Part shown: positions 25,591-34,498 of the stretch, piece by piece
Layout: each line of letters opens with the position of its first letter
Position numbering within the stretch: the first letter of the stretch is position 1
Assembly (NCBI RefSeq): GCF_032121415.1
Contig: NZ_CP135079.1
Location: 5,580,001-5,644,000 of the forward strand
DNA from: Streptomyces parvus
GTDB taxonomy: Bacteria; Actinomycetota; Actinomycetes; Streptomycetales; Streptomycetaceae
Direction of reading: 5' to 3'
Length of the DNA stretch: 64,000 nucleotides
Notes under the pieces: model-generated
Seen by the model: only the letters and a program-made list of their open reading frames with translations
Databases searched by the model: none
Told to the model about the DNA's origin: nothing
Translations under genes and position numbers: made by a program

Positions 25591-25613
25591 GACGAAAGGT
25601 GTCGACTTTCGTC
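25591..25613. promoter_or_regulatory. Perfect dyad GACGAAAG-N7-CTTTCGTC between divergent genes
   Basis: Eight-bp arms at 25591–25598 and 25606–25613. The site lies about 100 bp upstream of the LURP-like gene and about 80 bp upstream of the histidine kinase gene. A NarL-type response regulator such as the one encoded at 27750 could bind here and control both directions (inference). Confidence 0.5.
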
Positions 25614-25692
25614 GTACGGTGGCACGACGCTCGGCCGATGCACGCGTTCTTCCAGGGGTCCTACCGTCGGTCCGGTGTAGGCGGACAGGGAA

Positions 25693-27645
25693 GTGAATGT
25701 GGATGTGAGGGCGGGTACGGATGTGGGAGATCGACGGGTACGTTCCGCCGGGCTCGTTGTTCGGGGCCTCCGGCGGCGGTTGAGCGGCGGTGTGCTCTGG
25801 AGCCCCGCCCGTATCGTCGGGGAGGCGGTGCTCGCCGTCACCCTCGCCGGGTTCGCCACGGGCATCGGCGCGTGGGGGGACACGCTCGACGCGCGGACCG
25901 TTCTCCTCGCCGGAGCGATGGCCCTGCTGGCGCCCGCGCGCCACGCGCTGCCCGCGACCGTCCTCATCCTCTCCGCCCCGCTGGCCGGGGGGTGGAGCGT
26001 CATGGCCTCCGTGCTGCTGGTCTGCGTCGCCTGGTCGGCGGGGCGGCGGATCACGGAACCCTGGCGGGTGGCCGCCGCGTTCGGGGCCGCGTGTGTGCTC
26101 CACACCGTGCCGGGCCTGTACCGCGACATCACCTCGGGGACCGCGTCCGTGCTGCCCGTCACCCTCGGGTGGAACGTCGTGACATTCCTGACCCTGGCCG
26201 TGGTGCCGGCCCTCGTCGGCCGCTACCGGGACCAACGGCGGCGACTGCTCAGCGCGTTGTGGCAGAACAATCAGCAACTCAGGCGCGAGCAGGCGATGGT
26301 GGCCCGTGAGGCGCGGTTGCTGGAGCGCAACCGCATCGCCCATGACATGCACGACAGCCTCGGCCATCAGCTCGCCCTGATCTCCGTGCACGCGGGCGCC
26401 CTCCAGGTCGACCCGGAGCTGACCGGGAGCCAGCGGGAGGCCGTACGGATCCTCCGGGGCGCCTCCGTCACCGCGATGGCGGAGTTGCGGGCGGCGGTGG
26501 GGGTGCTCCACGACGAGGCGGAGTATTGGGAGCAACAGAACGAGCAGCAGTACCAGGGGCATCAGTCTCACCAGGGGAACCAGGGGGAGATTTCCTACCG
26601 GGAGTACGGGGAGCACCGGGAACACCAGGGGCGCCAGCGGCAGCCGGTGGGCGACGGCGCCTCCGTGCCGTACGCGCCCCGTACCACCGCCGCCATCGAC
26701 GGCCTGGTCGAGTCGTCCAGAGGCGCGGGCACGGCGGTGTCGCTGGATCGGAGCGGTGTCCGGAGGCCGTTGGCGCCCGCCGCTGACCACGAGGCGTACC
26801 GCATCGTCCAGGAGGGGCTGACCAACGCTCACAAGCACGCGCCGGGTGCCCCGATACGCCTTGCCCTGCGGTACGAACCGGACAGCCTGGTCGTGGAGGT
26901 CACCAACGGGCCCGTGCCGGGCGGAGCGCCCGAGGTGCCGCCGGAGATCAGCGGCGGCCAAGGGCTGAAAGGGCTGCACGAGCGGGTCGGCCGGGTCGGC
27001 GGCATGGTGCACACCGGGCCCACCGAGGACGGCGGCTTCCGGATCGCGGGGATGCTGCCGTACGGGGAGGAGAGCAAGGCGGGAAGCGGGGCGGAGGGCC
27101 GGGCGGGGCACCTCGGGGGACACGGGGCGGGGGACGGTGCCCGGGGCGCGGGGCCGTACGGCGCGACCTCCGTCGTACCGACTCGCGACGTTCGGGGGCA
27201 GCTGGGTCCGGGGGCGGTGGGCGACGGTGGAACGGTCATCAACGGGGCCGATCCACAGAGGGAGTTCACCGCCATCATGAGTACCAGGAAGAACGTCGCC
27301 ATCGGCTGCGCCGTCACCGCCGTCGTCCTCGTCGCGGGCGTCATCGGCCTGGGCGTCTGGGGGATCGGCGTCATGACGGAAGAGGTGAAGAAGGCGGAGA
27401 TCTCGCCGAGCGTCTACGAGGAGGCGAAGGTCGGGGACGCCGAGGCGGACATCCGGGCCAGGCTCCCCGAAGAGGACTCGTGGCTCACCTCGGACCTGGC
27501 GGACCAGGGGCCCAAGCTGCCCGACGGAGCGACGTGCCGACACTTCACCTCCGAGGACGACCAGGGGGTCGACTTCCTCACCGTCTTCCGGTTCTGCTTC
27601 CAGGACGGGAAGTTGGTCTCCAAGGAGACGTACAAGGCGACGTGA
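25693..27645 (+). CDS. Two-component histidine kinase (HisKA_3) with fused C-terminal membrane domain
   Basis: 650 residues from ATG 25693, with GGGAAG upstream. Several TM helices (about 35–190) precede a HisKA_3 dimerisation domain, with the phosphoacceptor His220 in HDMHDSLGHQ. The ATPase domain has N-box IVQEGLTNAHKHA and G-box GLKGLHERVGRVGG. A Gln/His/Glu-rich insert (about 275–315) splits the usual core. After the kinase there is a Gly-rich linker. From Met529 there follows a TM helix (AVTAVVLVAGVIGLGVWG) and a soluble domain ending near CFQDGKLVSKETYKAT. That tail looks like a separate small membrane protein fused in frame; internal initiation at 27277 is possible. The kinase pairs with the response regulator downstream. 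Confidence 0.85.
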   Translation: MNVDVRAGTDVGDRRVRSAGLVVRGLRRRLSGGVLWSPARIVGEAVLAVTLAGFATGIGAWGDTLDARTVLLAGAMALLAPARHALPATVLILSAPLAGGWSVMASVLLVCVAWSAGRRITEPWRVAAAFGAACVLHTVPGLYRDITSGTASVLPVTLGWNVVTFLTLAVVPALVGRYRDQRRRLLSALWQNNQQLRREQAMVAREARLLERNRIAHDMHDSLGHQLALISVHAGALQVDPELTGSQREAVRILRGASVTAMAELRAAVGVLHDEAEYWEQQNEQQYQGHQSHQGNQGEISYREYGEHREHQGRQRQPVGDGASVPYAPRTTAAIDGLVESSRGAGTAVSLDRSGVRRPLAPAADHEAYRIVQEGLTNAHKHAPGAPIRLALRYEPDSLVVEVTNGPVPGGAPEVPPEISGGQGLKGLHERVGRVGGMVHTGPTEDGGFRIAGMLPYGEESKAGSGAEGRAGHLGGHGAGDGARGAGPYGATSVVPTRDVRGQLGPGAVGDGGTVINGADPQREFTAIMSTRKNVAIGCAVTAVVLVAGVIGLGVWGIGVMTEEVKKAEISPSVYEEAKVGDAEADIRARLPEEDSWLTSDLADQGPKLPDGATCRHFTSEDDQGVDFLTVFRFCFQDGKLVSKETYKAT

Positions 27646-27749
27646 TGCGGGGCTCCGTGCGGCGGGTCGGCCCGTACAGGGCATGATGGCGGGGCCACTC
27701 CGTCCGTTCTCCTTGACAATGTCATGATCGGCACCGCGCAGGAGGTTGT

Positions 27750-28427
27750 GTGATCCGGGTCCTCGTCGCCGACGACGAGCCGCTCATCAGGGCCGGCATC
27801 AGAATGATCCTCACCTCTGCCGACGACATCGACGTGGTCGCCGAGGCCGGGGACGGCCGCGAGGCGGTGGAGAAGGCCCGGGGCGGCGGGGTCAACGTGG
27901 CGCTGCTGGACATCCAGATGCCGGTGATGGACGGGCTGACGGCGCTGGTCCAGCTCGGCCGCGCCGCGCCGAAGGTACGGGTCCTGATCCTCACCACCTT
28001 CGGCGAGCGGGACAACGTACTGCGGACGCTCGGCCACGGCGGTGCGGGGTTCCTGCTGAAGGACTCCGCGCCCGACGAGCTGATCCAGGCGGTGCGGGCC
28101 GCGGCGGCGGGCAACGCGTATCTCTCACCCGCGGCCACCCGGCATGTGGCGGACGTGCTCTCCGCCACTGGGGCCACCACGCGCGGGGAGGCCGCGCGGC
28201 GCCGGCTCGACGGGCTCACCACCCGGGAGCGCGAGGTGCTGGCGCTGCTCGGGGAGGGGCTCTCCAACGCGGACGCGGGGCGGCGGCTGCATATGAGCGA
28301 GGCCACGGTGAAGACGTACGTCAGCCGCATCCTCACCAAGCTCGACTGCGACAACCGCGTCCAGGCCGCCCTCCTCGCCCGCGACGCCGGGCTTCAACCG
28401 GGGGGAATTCAGCCGGGCGGGCACTGA
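27750..28427 (+). CDS. NarL/LuxR-family response regulator
   Basis: 225 residues from GTG 27750 with GGAGG upstream. Receiver domain: acidic pair D8/D9, phosphoacceptor Asp54 (ALLDIQMPVMDG), Thr near LILTTFGE and Lys in FLLKDSAP. C-terminal LuxR HTH: LTTREREVLALLGEGLSNAD and MSEATVKTYVSRILTKL. It lies about 100 bp after the kinase gene and is its cognate partner. A small palindrome TGACAATGTCA at 27714–27724 precedes it. Confidence 0.93.
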   Translation: MIRVLVADDEPLIRAGIRMILTSADDIDVVAEAGDGREAVEKARGGGVNVALLDIQMPVMDGLTALVQLGRAAPKVRVLILTTFGERDNVLRTLGHGGAGFLLKDSAPDELIQAVRAAAAGNAYLSPAATRHVADVLSATGATTRGEAARRRLDGLTTREREVLALLGEGLSNADAGRRLHMSEATVKTYVSRILTKLDCDNRVQAALLARDAGLQPGGIQPGGH

Positions 28428-28973
28428 CCGGACGGAGCGTCACTTCCGTACGGCCTGACGTCTGTACGGGGGCGCGGCGTCCGTACGTGCCCCTTCCGGC
28501 CCGGTGGGCCGAGACACGCGGATCCGCCCGGCCGTATCCGTACGGTCGTATCGCACCGCCAGGCCTGAGCGGTCGGGTCCCCGCTCGTCGGAGCCTCCCC
28601 CGAGGACACGAGGGAGGGCTCTTCCGGACGGACCGAAACGGGCCTCTGCCCCCTGACCGTGCTGCTCCGGTTCAGGGCCGACTCTACGAGCGTCGCGATG
28701 GTCCTCCAGTGGTGGCGCGTCACTGGACGCCGCCCGGAGGGGGCGCAGCGGTGGACAGCCGGTGGACAGACGCCTTTGGACGAGCCAGCACGCGGCCGCA
28801 CAGGGGAGACTGCCCCACACGGCGATCTGGGAAAGCGTCATCAGGAAGCAGGGTGCGGCACCACCAGGCGCGATCGCTCTCGTCATGCGCAGGTCTTGGG
28901 TTCGAAACCTGAAGACAGCGCTGGCCCGGTTGAGGGTCAGAGCTGCAGGCGCCCGGGGTCGCACATGGTGGTT
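28428..28973. other. Non-coding stretch after the two-component system
   Basis: About 550 bp with no ORF that has a start signal. At about 28887–28910 there is a near-palindrome of the type GTCTTGGGTTCGAAACCTGA, whose centre looks like a tRNA T-arm. No acceptor stem or anticodon arm could be folded around it, so it is at most a tRNA-derived scar. Confidence 0.4.
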
Positions 28974-29354
28974 TCAGGAACCGGGAGCCGTCTCCTCCAG
29001 GAAGCGTTCCACCTCGCGGGCCATGCCGGAATCAGCTCCTGACGCGAGAGAGTTCCTTCCCGTTGAGCCCTCGTGGATGCCGAGTCCGCCGACCCAGAGG
29101 TATGCGAACGCTTGCTCACCGTCGACCTGCGGACTGAATTGGATGTCCAGTTGCCGCAACTGTGCGGGGGATGAGGCGGCGTAGACGGTGGCTGTCGCCC
29201 GCCGTTGTGGATAGAGGTTGAAGCCTCGGATGTCGCTGGAGCCGTACTCATCCACGAAGGCGCCGTGGCCGTCTCGTCCCAGAGGTCCGGGCCGAAACTG
29301 GTCGTAGTCGACTCCGACTTGCAGGAACGCCAGTGGCAGCGTCGGTGCGGGCAT
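28974..29354 (-). CDS. Hypothetical protein
   Basis: 126 residues from ATG 29354 with GGAGGGG upstream; an in-frame ATG at 29429 would add 25 residues. It is acidic and soluble, with no TM and no recognisable motif. Features such as DYDQFRPGPLGRDGHG and AFAYLWVGGLGIHEG look like a compact alpha/beta fold. There is no operon partner. Function unknown. Confidence 0.6.
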   Translation of the reverse strand: MPAPTLPLAFLQVGVDYDQFRPGPLGRDGHGAFVDEYGSSDIRGFNLYPQRRATATVYAASSPAQLRQLDIQFSPQVDGEQAFAYLWVGGLGIHEGSTGRNSLASGADSGMAREVERFLEETAPGS

Positions 29355-29526
29355 TGCGAGGCCCCTCCGGCGAGCACTCTCCGTGAAAGGTGACGGTCTA
29401 TCAGGTATTCCTGATACATCGTCACCCATTGAAGATCATCTTGCACACGTTGCACAAGGTGATGAAGAACAGCGGTGATCAATGGAAGGCCGAGAAAGGG
29501 TATAGCCACAGGTCGTCGCGTGTTCA

Positions 29527-29566
29527 GGGGTGTCGTGCCCCGTGTCCCCAAGGGGCACGGCACCCC
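29527..29566 (-). terminator. Terminator of the XRE–MurA gene
   Basis: A 15-bp stem with one G–U-type mismatch (29527–29541 with 29552–29566) lies directly after the minus-strand stop at 29572. Confidence 0.75.
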
Positions 29567-29571
29567 GCCCG

Positions 29572-31101
29572 TCAGATGTCCCGGAAGATCTCGATCTGCG
29601 CGCCCACCGAGTTGAGCCGCTCGGCCAGTTCCTCGTATCCGCGGTTGATCACATAGACGTTGCGGAGCACGGAGGTGCCCTCGGCCGCCATCATCGCCAG
29701 CAGCACCACCACGGCGGGCCGCAGGGCGGGCGGGCACATCATCTCCGCCGCGCGCCAGCGCGTCGGGCCCTCGACCAGGACCCGGTGGGGGTCGAGGAGT
29801 TGGAGGCGGCCACCGAGTCGATTGAGGTCGGTGAGGTAGATCGCGCGGTTGTCGTACACCCAGTCGTGGATCAGGGTCTGGCCGTGCGCCGCGGCGGCGA
29901 TCGCCGCGAAGAACGGGACGTTGTCGATGTTGAGGCCGGGGAACGGCATCGGGTGGATCTTGTCGATCGGGGCCTCCAGCTTGGAGGGCCGCACCGTCAG
30001 GTCCACCAGGCGGGTGCGCGCGTTGTCGGCCGCGTACTCCGGGGTGCGGTCGCAGTCGACGCCCATCTCCTCCAGGACGGCGAGCTCGATCTCCATGAAC
30101 TCGATCGGCACCCGGCGGATGGTGAGTTCGGACTCGGTCACCACGGCGGCGGCCAGCAGGCTCATCGCCTCGACCGGGTCCTCGGAGGGGGAGTAGTCCA
30201 CGTCCACGTCGATCTGCGGGACCCCGTGGACGGTGAGCGTCGTCGTGCCGACCCCGTCGACCCGTACGCCCAGGGCCTCCAGGAAGAAGCACAGGTCCTG
30301 GACCATGTAGTTGGACGAGGCGTTGCGGATGACCGTCGTGCCGTCGTGGCGGGCCGCGGCCAGCAGGGCGTTCTCGGTCACCGTGTCGCCGCGCTCGGTC
30401 AGCACGATGGGGCGGTCCGGGGCGACGCTGCGGTCGACCTGCGCGTGGTACAGGCCCTCCGTCGCGGCGATCTCCAGGCCGAAGCGGCGCAGCGCGATCA
30501 TGTGCGGCTCGATGGTGCGGGTGCCCAGGTCGCAGCCGCCCGCGTACGGCAGGGTGAACTGCTCCGTCCGGTGCAGCAGCGGCCCCAGGAACATGATGAT
30601 CGAGCGGGTCCGGCGCGCGGCGTCGGCGTCGATCGCCGCCAGGTCCAGCTGCGCGGGCGGCACGATCTCCAGGTCCACGCCGTCGTTGATCCAGCGGGTG
30701 CGGACGCCGATGGAGTTCAGCACCTCCAGGAGCCGGAACACCTCCTCGATCCGGGCCACCCGGCGCAGGACCGTACGCCCCTTGTTGAGGAGCGACGCGC
30801 ACAGCAGCGCAACGCATGCGTTCTTGCTGGTCTTGACGTCGATGGCCCCGGAGAGCCGTCGGCCGCCGACGACCCGCAGGTGCATGGGTCCGGCGTACCC
30901 GAGCGACACGATCTCGCTGTCGAGGGCTTCACCGATGCGGGCGATCATCTCAAGGCTGATGTTCTGGTTGCCGCGCTCGATGCGGTTGACGGCGCTCTGG
31001 CTGGTGCCGAGAGCCTCGGCCAACTGCGTCTGTGTCCAGCCCCGATGCTGACGGGCGTCACGGATGAGCTTGCCGATACGTACGAGGTAGTCGTCTGACA
31101 T
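29572..31101 (-). CDS. murA: XRE HTH domain fused to UDP-GlcNAc 1-carboxyvinyltransferase (MurA-like)
   Basis: 509 residues. Residues 5–65 are an XRE-type HTH (RGWTQTQLAEALGTSQSAVN, RIERGNQNIS). From about residue 75 an EPSP-synthase-like MurA domain follows (LRVVGGRRLSGAIDVKTSKN). Catalytic Cys is predicted at about residue 190 (YAGGCDLGT); subtracting the 75-residue HTH extension gives about 115, the E. coli MurA Cys position. MurA makes the first committed peptidoglycan precursor in the cytoplasm. The HTH fusion suggests a DNA-binding or autoregulatory form. A palindrome overlaps the start region. From memory it matches SCO5998 beside aconitase. No clear ribosome-binding site is seen. Confidence 0.88.
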   Translation of the reverse strand: MSDDYLVRIGKLIRDARQHRGWTQTQLAEALGTSQSAVNRIERGNQNISLEMIARIGEALDSEIVSLGYAGPMHLRVVGGRRLSGAIDVKTSKNACVALLCASLLNKGRTVLRRVARIEEVFRLLEVLNSIGVRTRWINDGVDLEIVPPAQLDLAAIDADAARRTRSIIMFLGPLLHRTEQFTLPYAGGCDLGTRTIEPHMIALRRFGLEIAATEGLYHAQVDRSVAPDRPIVLTERGDTVTENALLAAARHDGTTVIRNASSNYMVQDLCFFLEALGVRVDGVGTTTLTVHGVPQIDVDVDYSPSEDPVEAMSLLAAAVVTESELTIRRVPIEFMEIELAVLEEMGVDCDRTPEYAADNARTRLVDLTVRPSKLEAPIDKIHPMPFPGLNIDNVPFFAAIAAAAHGQTLIHDWVYDNRAIYLTDLNRLGGRLQLLDPHRVLVEGPTRWRAAEMMCPPALRPAVVVLLAMMAAEGTSVLRNVYVINRGYEELAERLNSVGAQIEIFRDI

Positions 31102-31112
31102 GTCGGCAGGCT

Positions 31113-31128
31113 ATCTCAGATATGAGAT
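31113..31128. promoter_or_regulatory. Palindrome at the XRE–MurA start, putative autoregulatory operator
   Basis: ATCTCAGATATGAGAT: six-bp perfect arms with a 4-bp centre, 12 bp upstream of the ATG of the XRE–MurA gene. Its location fits repression by the encoded HTH domain. A related palindrome with C/G instead of T/A at the inner arm ends lies upstream of acnA. Confidence 0.5.
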
Positions 31129-31273
31129 GAGAATGCTGTGGGGGTGTGTCGTTCGGGTGACGCGCGTGCACCGGCTCCACGCGGCCGGGTCTCCCCATCG
31201 TCGCCCGCGCGGGAGGAGATGGCGCGACCGGTGCGTCCGTACGGGGACGGGCCCGGGCTCGCCTCCCCGGTGC

Positions 31274-31927
31274 TCAGCTTGCCCGGCCGTGCCGGCGGGC
31301 CGTGGCGCGCTTCCGATGGGTGAGGGTGAGCTTGACCGGGACCAGCGCGAGCCAGCACCACATGGCCGCGGGAGGGGAGACGAGATAGGCGACCGGCACC
31401 GTCGCGGCGAAGAGCGCGGCGGTCGCGGCGAGATCGGCGGTGACCGCCCGGCCCACATCGCCGCGGGAGGCCTCCGTCGCATGCTCCGTCCTCCTCCGGC
31501 CGGCCAGGAACATCGCCAGCTCCAGCAGGTTCGTGACGGCGACCATGCCCGCGTAGACGGCCACGGCCAGTGGGCGCGTGGCGTACTCGGACAGCAGCGC
31601 GGTCGGGAACGGGACGAGAGCGATGGCCCCCAGCCACAGCAGCGCGAACCGCAGCGCCACCCCCTCGAAGCGCGGGACCAGCCGCACGATCAGCCGGTGG
31701 TCGCGCCAGAACCCGGCCAGGATCGTGAAACTCAGGCCGTACGCGCCGAGGTCCGGCAGCGCCTGGCGCACGGCGTCGGTGAACTCGTCCTTGTCCAGCC
31801 CCGGTTCGACATGGAGGTCCAGGACCAGCAGGGTCATCGCGATGGCGAAGATCCCGTCGGACAGGGTCGTCAGACGGTCCGCGCTCTTCTCGTCGGCCTT
31901 CTCGGCGGCGGCTCGGGCATCGCTCAC
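31274..31927 (-). CDS. TMEM175-family (DUF1211) potassium channel-like protein
   Basis: 217 residues from GTG 31927. The family hallmark is present in the first TM helix: LSDGIFAIAMTLLVLDLHV. Six TM helices are visible in total (including LSFTILAGFWRDHRLIVR, LLWLGAIALVPFPTALL and LAATAALFAATVPVAYLV), with a basic C-terminal tail. Bacterial members conduct K+ as tetramers. It stands alone, convergent with nothing, between murA and a RidA gene read in the same direction. Confidence 0.85.
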   Translation of the reverse strand: MSDARAAAEKADEKSADRLTTLSDGIFAIAMTLLVLDLHVEPGLDKDEFTDAVRQALPDLGAYGLSFTILAGFWRDHRLIVRLVPRFEGVALRFALLWLGAIALVPFPTALLSEYATRPLAVAVYAGMVAVTNLLELAMFLAGRRRTEHATEASRGDVGRAVTADLAATAALFAATVPVAYLVSPPAAMWCWLALVPVKLTLTHRKRATARRHGRAS

Positions 31928-31966
31928 CCGCCTCAGGGTGAGGCGGCGAGGGGGCTCACCCCTTCA

Positions 31967-32419
31967 TTACGCCGACGGCGGGCAAGCCGGTCCTTCGGGC
32001 TCCAGCTCGTCGAGGACGGCGGCCACGGCTTCGATCTCGACGAGCTGGTCGGCGTAGCCGAGCACGGTGACGCCCATCAGGGTGCTGGGCACGTCGTGGT
32101 CGCCGAAGGCGTCCCGGACCACCTTCCAGGCGGCCCCGAGATCCTGCTGACGGGCCGACGCCACGAGGACCCGGGTGCTGATGACGTCCTCGATGGAGGC
32201 ACCGGCGTCGGCGAGCGCGGACCGCAGATTCGCCACGGCCCGCGCCGCCGGGCCCGCGTAGTCCCCGACCGCCACGGTGGCGCCGTGCTCGTCGAGCGGA
32301 CACGCACCGGCGAGGAAGACCAGCCGTGAGCCGGCGGGTGCCGTGGCCGCATAGGCGTACTCGGCGACGCCGGAGAGGGTGCGGGAACGGATCAGCGAAA
32401 CGGCGCTGGTGCGGGTCAC
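31967..32419 (-). CDS. RidA-family protein
   Basis: 150 residues from GTG 32419, with GCAGGAGA upstream. The RidA fold is visible: YAYAATAPAGSRLVFLAGAC, ARAVANLRSALADAGASIED and VPSTLMGVTVLGYADQLVEI. The family (YjgF/YER057c) hydrolyses reactive enamines or has related roles. The position normally holding the key Arg before the C-terminal strand reads STLMGV, so canonical RidA activity is uncertain. Confidence 0.82.
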   Translation of the reverse strand: MTRTSAVSLIRSRTLSGVAEYAYAATAPAGSRLVFLAGACPLDEHGATVAVGDYAGPAARAVANLRSALADAGASIEDVISTRVLVASARQQDLGAAWKVVRDAFGDHDVPSTLMGVTVLGYADQLVEIEAVAAVLDELEPEGPACPPSA

Positions 32420-32619
32420 GGTGGGTGCGTCTCCTGCGGGGTGGGGCGCGTGCCGGGTGGGCCGGGTCCTGGAGCCCGCCATCCTTTCAGCGCGCTCCGG
32501 GTTCCGCCTCTCCTTTTGCACGGCGGCTCGCACGACGGCTCGCGGGGTGACTCGCGCAGTAGCCCGTCCGGCGGAGAAATTCGGATGCTCGTCGGACGTC
32601 GCGCTCCTACTGTGGCCCG

Positions 32620-33054
32620 ATGACGTCGATCAGGCAGGTCCAGATCACCTTCGACTGCGCGTCGCCCACGCGCGTCGCCCACTTCTGGTGCGAGGTGTCG
32701 GGGTACGTCGTACCACCGCCGCCGGAGGGGTTTGCCAGTTGGGACGCGTACGACCTCTCCCTGCCGCCGGAGAAGCGGGACGCGGGGTTCGTCTGCCAGG
32801 ACCCCACGGGGGTGGGCCCGCGGATGTACTTCCAGCGCGTTCCCGAGGCCAAGGTCGTCAAGAACCGGGTGCATCTGTGCGTGCGGGTCGGCACCGGGCT
32901 CGTGGGGGAGGAGCGCCTCGCCGCGCTGGAGGCCGAGTGCGCACGGCTTCTGCCGCTCGGCGCGAAGCGCGTACGCCTGCTCCTCGCCGACGAGGAGAAC
33001 GAGTCCTGCCTCGTGATGCAGGACATCGAGGGCAACGAGTTCTGCCTCGACTGA
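32620..33054 (+). CDS. VOC-family (glyoxalase-like) protein
   Basis: 144 residues. Two beta-alpha-beta-beta-beta halves are visible: IRQVQITFDCASPTRVAHFW at the start and VHLCVRVGTG … LVMQDIEGNEFCLD at the end. It resembles the Glyoxalase_6 type common in actinobacteria, which are metal-dependent or binding proteins of varied function. No clear ribosome-binding site precedes the ATG, so it may be leaderless. The next gene follows by 27 bp. Confidence 0.82.
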   Translation: MTSIRQVQITFDCASPTRVAHFWCEVSGYVVPPPPEGFASWDAYDLSLPPEKRDAGFVCQDPTGVGPRMYFQRVPEAKVVKNRVHLCVRVGTGLVGEERLAALEAECARLLPLGAKRVRLLLADEENESCLVMQDIEGNEFCLD

Positions 33055-33081
33055 CCGGCCCGCGCGGTATCCTCGCCCGGC

Positions 33082-33996
33082 ATGACCCACTCCGACACCG
33101 CCGGCGAGATCGAGATGACGGCGGACCTGGTCCGTGACCTGCTCCGGGAGCAGCATCCCGATCTGGCGGGGCTGGCCGTCCGCGAGGTCGTGGGCGGCTG
33201 GGACAACCAGCAGTGGCGCCTCGGGGACGAGTTGGCCGTCCGCGTGCCGCGTACGGAACGCGCCCCGGAACTCCAGCGCAAGGAGTGCCGGTGGTTGCCC
33301 CACCTCGCTCCGCGCCTGCCGCTCCCCGTCCCGCACCCGGTGCGCGTCGGGGAGCCGTCCGCACGCTTCCCGAAGCGGTGGACGATCATGACGTGGGTCC
33401 CCGGCGAGCCGCTGGACCGCACCTCGATCAGCCGTGGCGACCACGCGGCGGACACGCTGGCGGACTTCCTTGGGGCGCTCCACGTGGCGGCGCCCGCCGA
33501 GGCGCCGGGCGTGGTGGACCGGGGCGCTCACCCGGCCACGTACACCGAGGGCTTCGACCACTTCTTCCGGTCCGTCGCCCTCGACGGCAGGGCCGACGAG
33601 GTCCGGGCCGTCTGGGACGACGCGGTCGCCGCCCCCGCGTGGGAGGGCCCGCCGGTCTGGGTGCACGGTGACCTCCACCCGGCGAACGTGGTCGTGTCGG
33701 GCGGGACGCTCTCGGGCGTGATCGACTTCGGCGACCTGTTCGCCGGGGATCCGGCGTGGGACCTCGCGGCCGCCTGGGTCGTTCTTCCCCGGGGCGGGGC
33801 CGAGCGGTTCTTCGACGCGTACGCGCACGCGGACGGGGCGACGATCCGGCGCGCCCGTGGCCTGGCCGCGCTGAAAAGCCTCTTCCTCATGCTCATGGGC
33901 GAGAACGGAGACCGGGGGCTTCCCGGCGGCAAGCCGGGCTGGGGGCCCGCCGGCCGGGCGGCGCTCGATCGCGTGCTGAGCACCGACGGCCGGTAG
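33082..33996 (+). CDS. Aminoglycoside phosphotransferase-like kinase
   Basis: 304 residues from ATG 33082 (an internal Met at 33115 is an alternative). APH fold: N-lobe VREVVGGWDNQQWRLGDELA, catalytic loop VWVHGDLHPANVV and metal-binding VIDFGDLFAGDPAWDLAAAW. Such genes in Streptomyces may phosphorylate aminoglycosides such as hygromycin, or small metabolites. Substrate unknown. It lies close behind the VOC gene and may be co-transcribed. Confidence 0.85.
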   Translation: MTHSDTAGEIEMTADLVRDLLREQHPDLAGLAVREVVGGWDNQQWRLGDELAVRVPRTERAPELQRKECRWLPHLAPRLPLPVPHPVRVGEPSARFPKRWTIMTWVPGEPLDRTSISRGDHAADTLADFLGALHVAAPAEAPGVVDRGAHPATYTEGFDHFFRSVALDGRADEVRAVWDDAVAAPAWEGPPVWVHGDLHPANVVVSGGTLSGVIDFGDLFAGDPAWDLAAAWVVLPRGGAERFFDAYAHADGATIRRARGLAALKSLFLMLMGENGDRGLPGGKPGWGPAGRAALDRVLSTDGR

Positions 33997-34025
33997 GGCG
34001 TTGCCGCCCAGGCGGCGTCCGAGAT

Positions 34026-34361
34026 TCAGTGGCCGCGCGGTGCGTACATGATCACGGCCATGCCGGCCAGGCAGACCAGGGCCCCGATGACGTCGAAGCG
34101 GTCCGGGCGGTAGCCGTCGGCGACCATGCCCCAGGCGATCGATCCGGCGACGAAGACGCCGCCGTACGCGGCGAGGATGCGGCCGAAGTCGTCGTCGCTC
34201 TGGAAGGTGGCGACCACGCCGTACAGACCGAGCGCGATGACGCCGGCCCCGACCCACGCCCAGCCCTTGTGCTCCCGCAGCCCCTGCCAGACCAGCCAGG
34301 CTCCCCCGATCTCGAACAGCGCGGCGACGACGAACAGGGCGATGGAACGGGCGACGAGCAC
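34026..34361 (-). CDS. YnfA-family membrane protein
   Basis: 111 residues from GTG 34361 with AGGAG upstream. It has the four TM helices of the family, including VVAALFEIGGAWLVWQGLRE, AAYGGVFVAGSIAWGMVADG and DRFDVIGALVCLAGMAVIM. YnfA proteins are small SMR-like inner membrane proteins of debated transport role. A MerR-type palindrome lies about 140 bp upstream. Confidence 0.9.
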   Translation of the reverse strand: MLVARSIALFVVAALFEIGGAWLVWQGLREHKGWAWVGAGVIALGLYGVVATFQSDDDFGRILAAYGGVFVAGSIAWGMVADGYRPDRFDVIGALVCLAGMAVIMYAPRGH

Positions 34362-34498
34362 GGTGGAGGGCTCCTGGTGAGCGGGGGCGGGAGGGGGCGT
34401 CAGCCGGTGGAGCCGAAGAGGTCCGTGAGCAGCACGCCGCCGTCAGCAGGCGCGCGGACCTCGGCCTCGGCGAGAGAGGTCGTGCGACCGACCGTAAA

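Noticed and set aside
28887..28912. tRNA gene suggested by a GGTTCGAAACC core
   Set aside because: No acceptor stem, D-arm or anticodon arm could be placed around it. It was kept only as a near-palindrome.
28937..30817. A 626-residue minus-strand ORF overlapping murA
   Set aside because: Its frame is out of phase with the MurA and 126-residue genes and shows Arg/Pro/Gly-rich nonsense.
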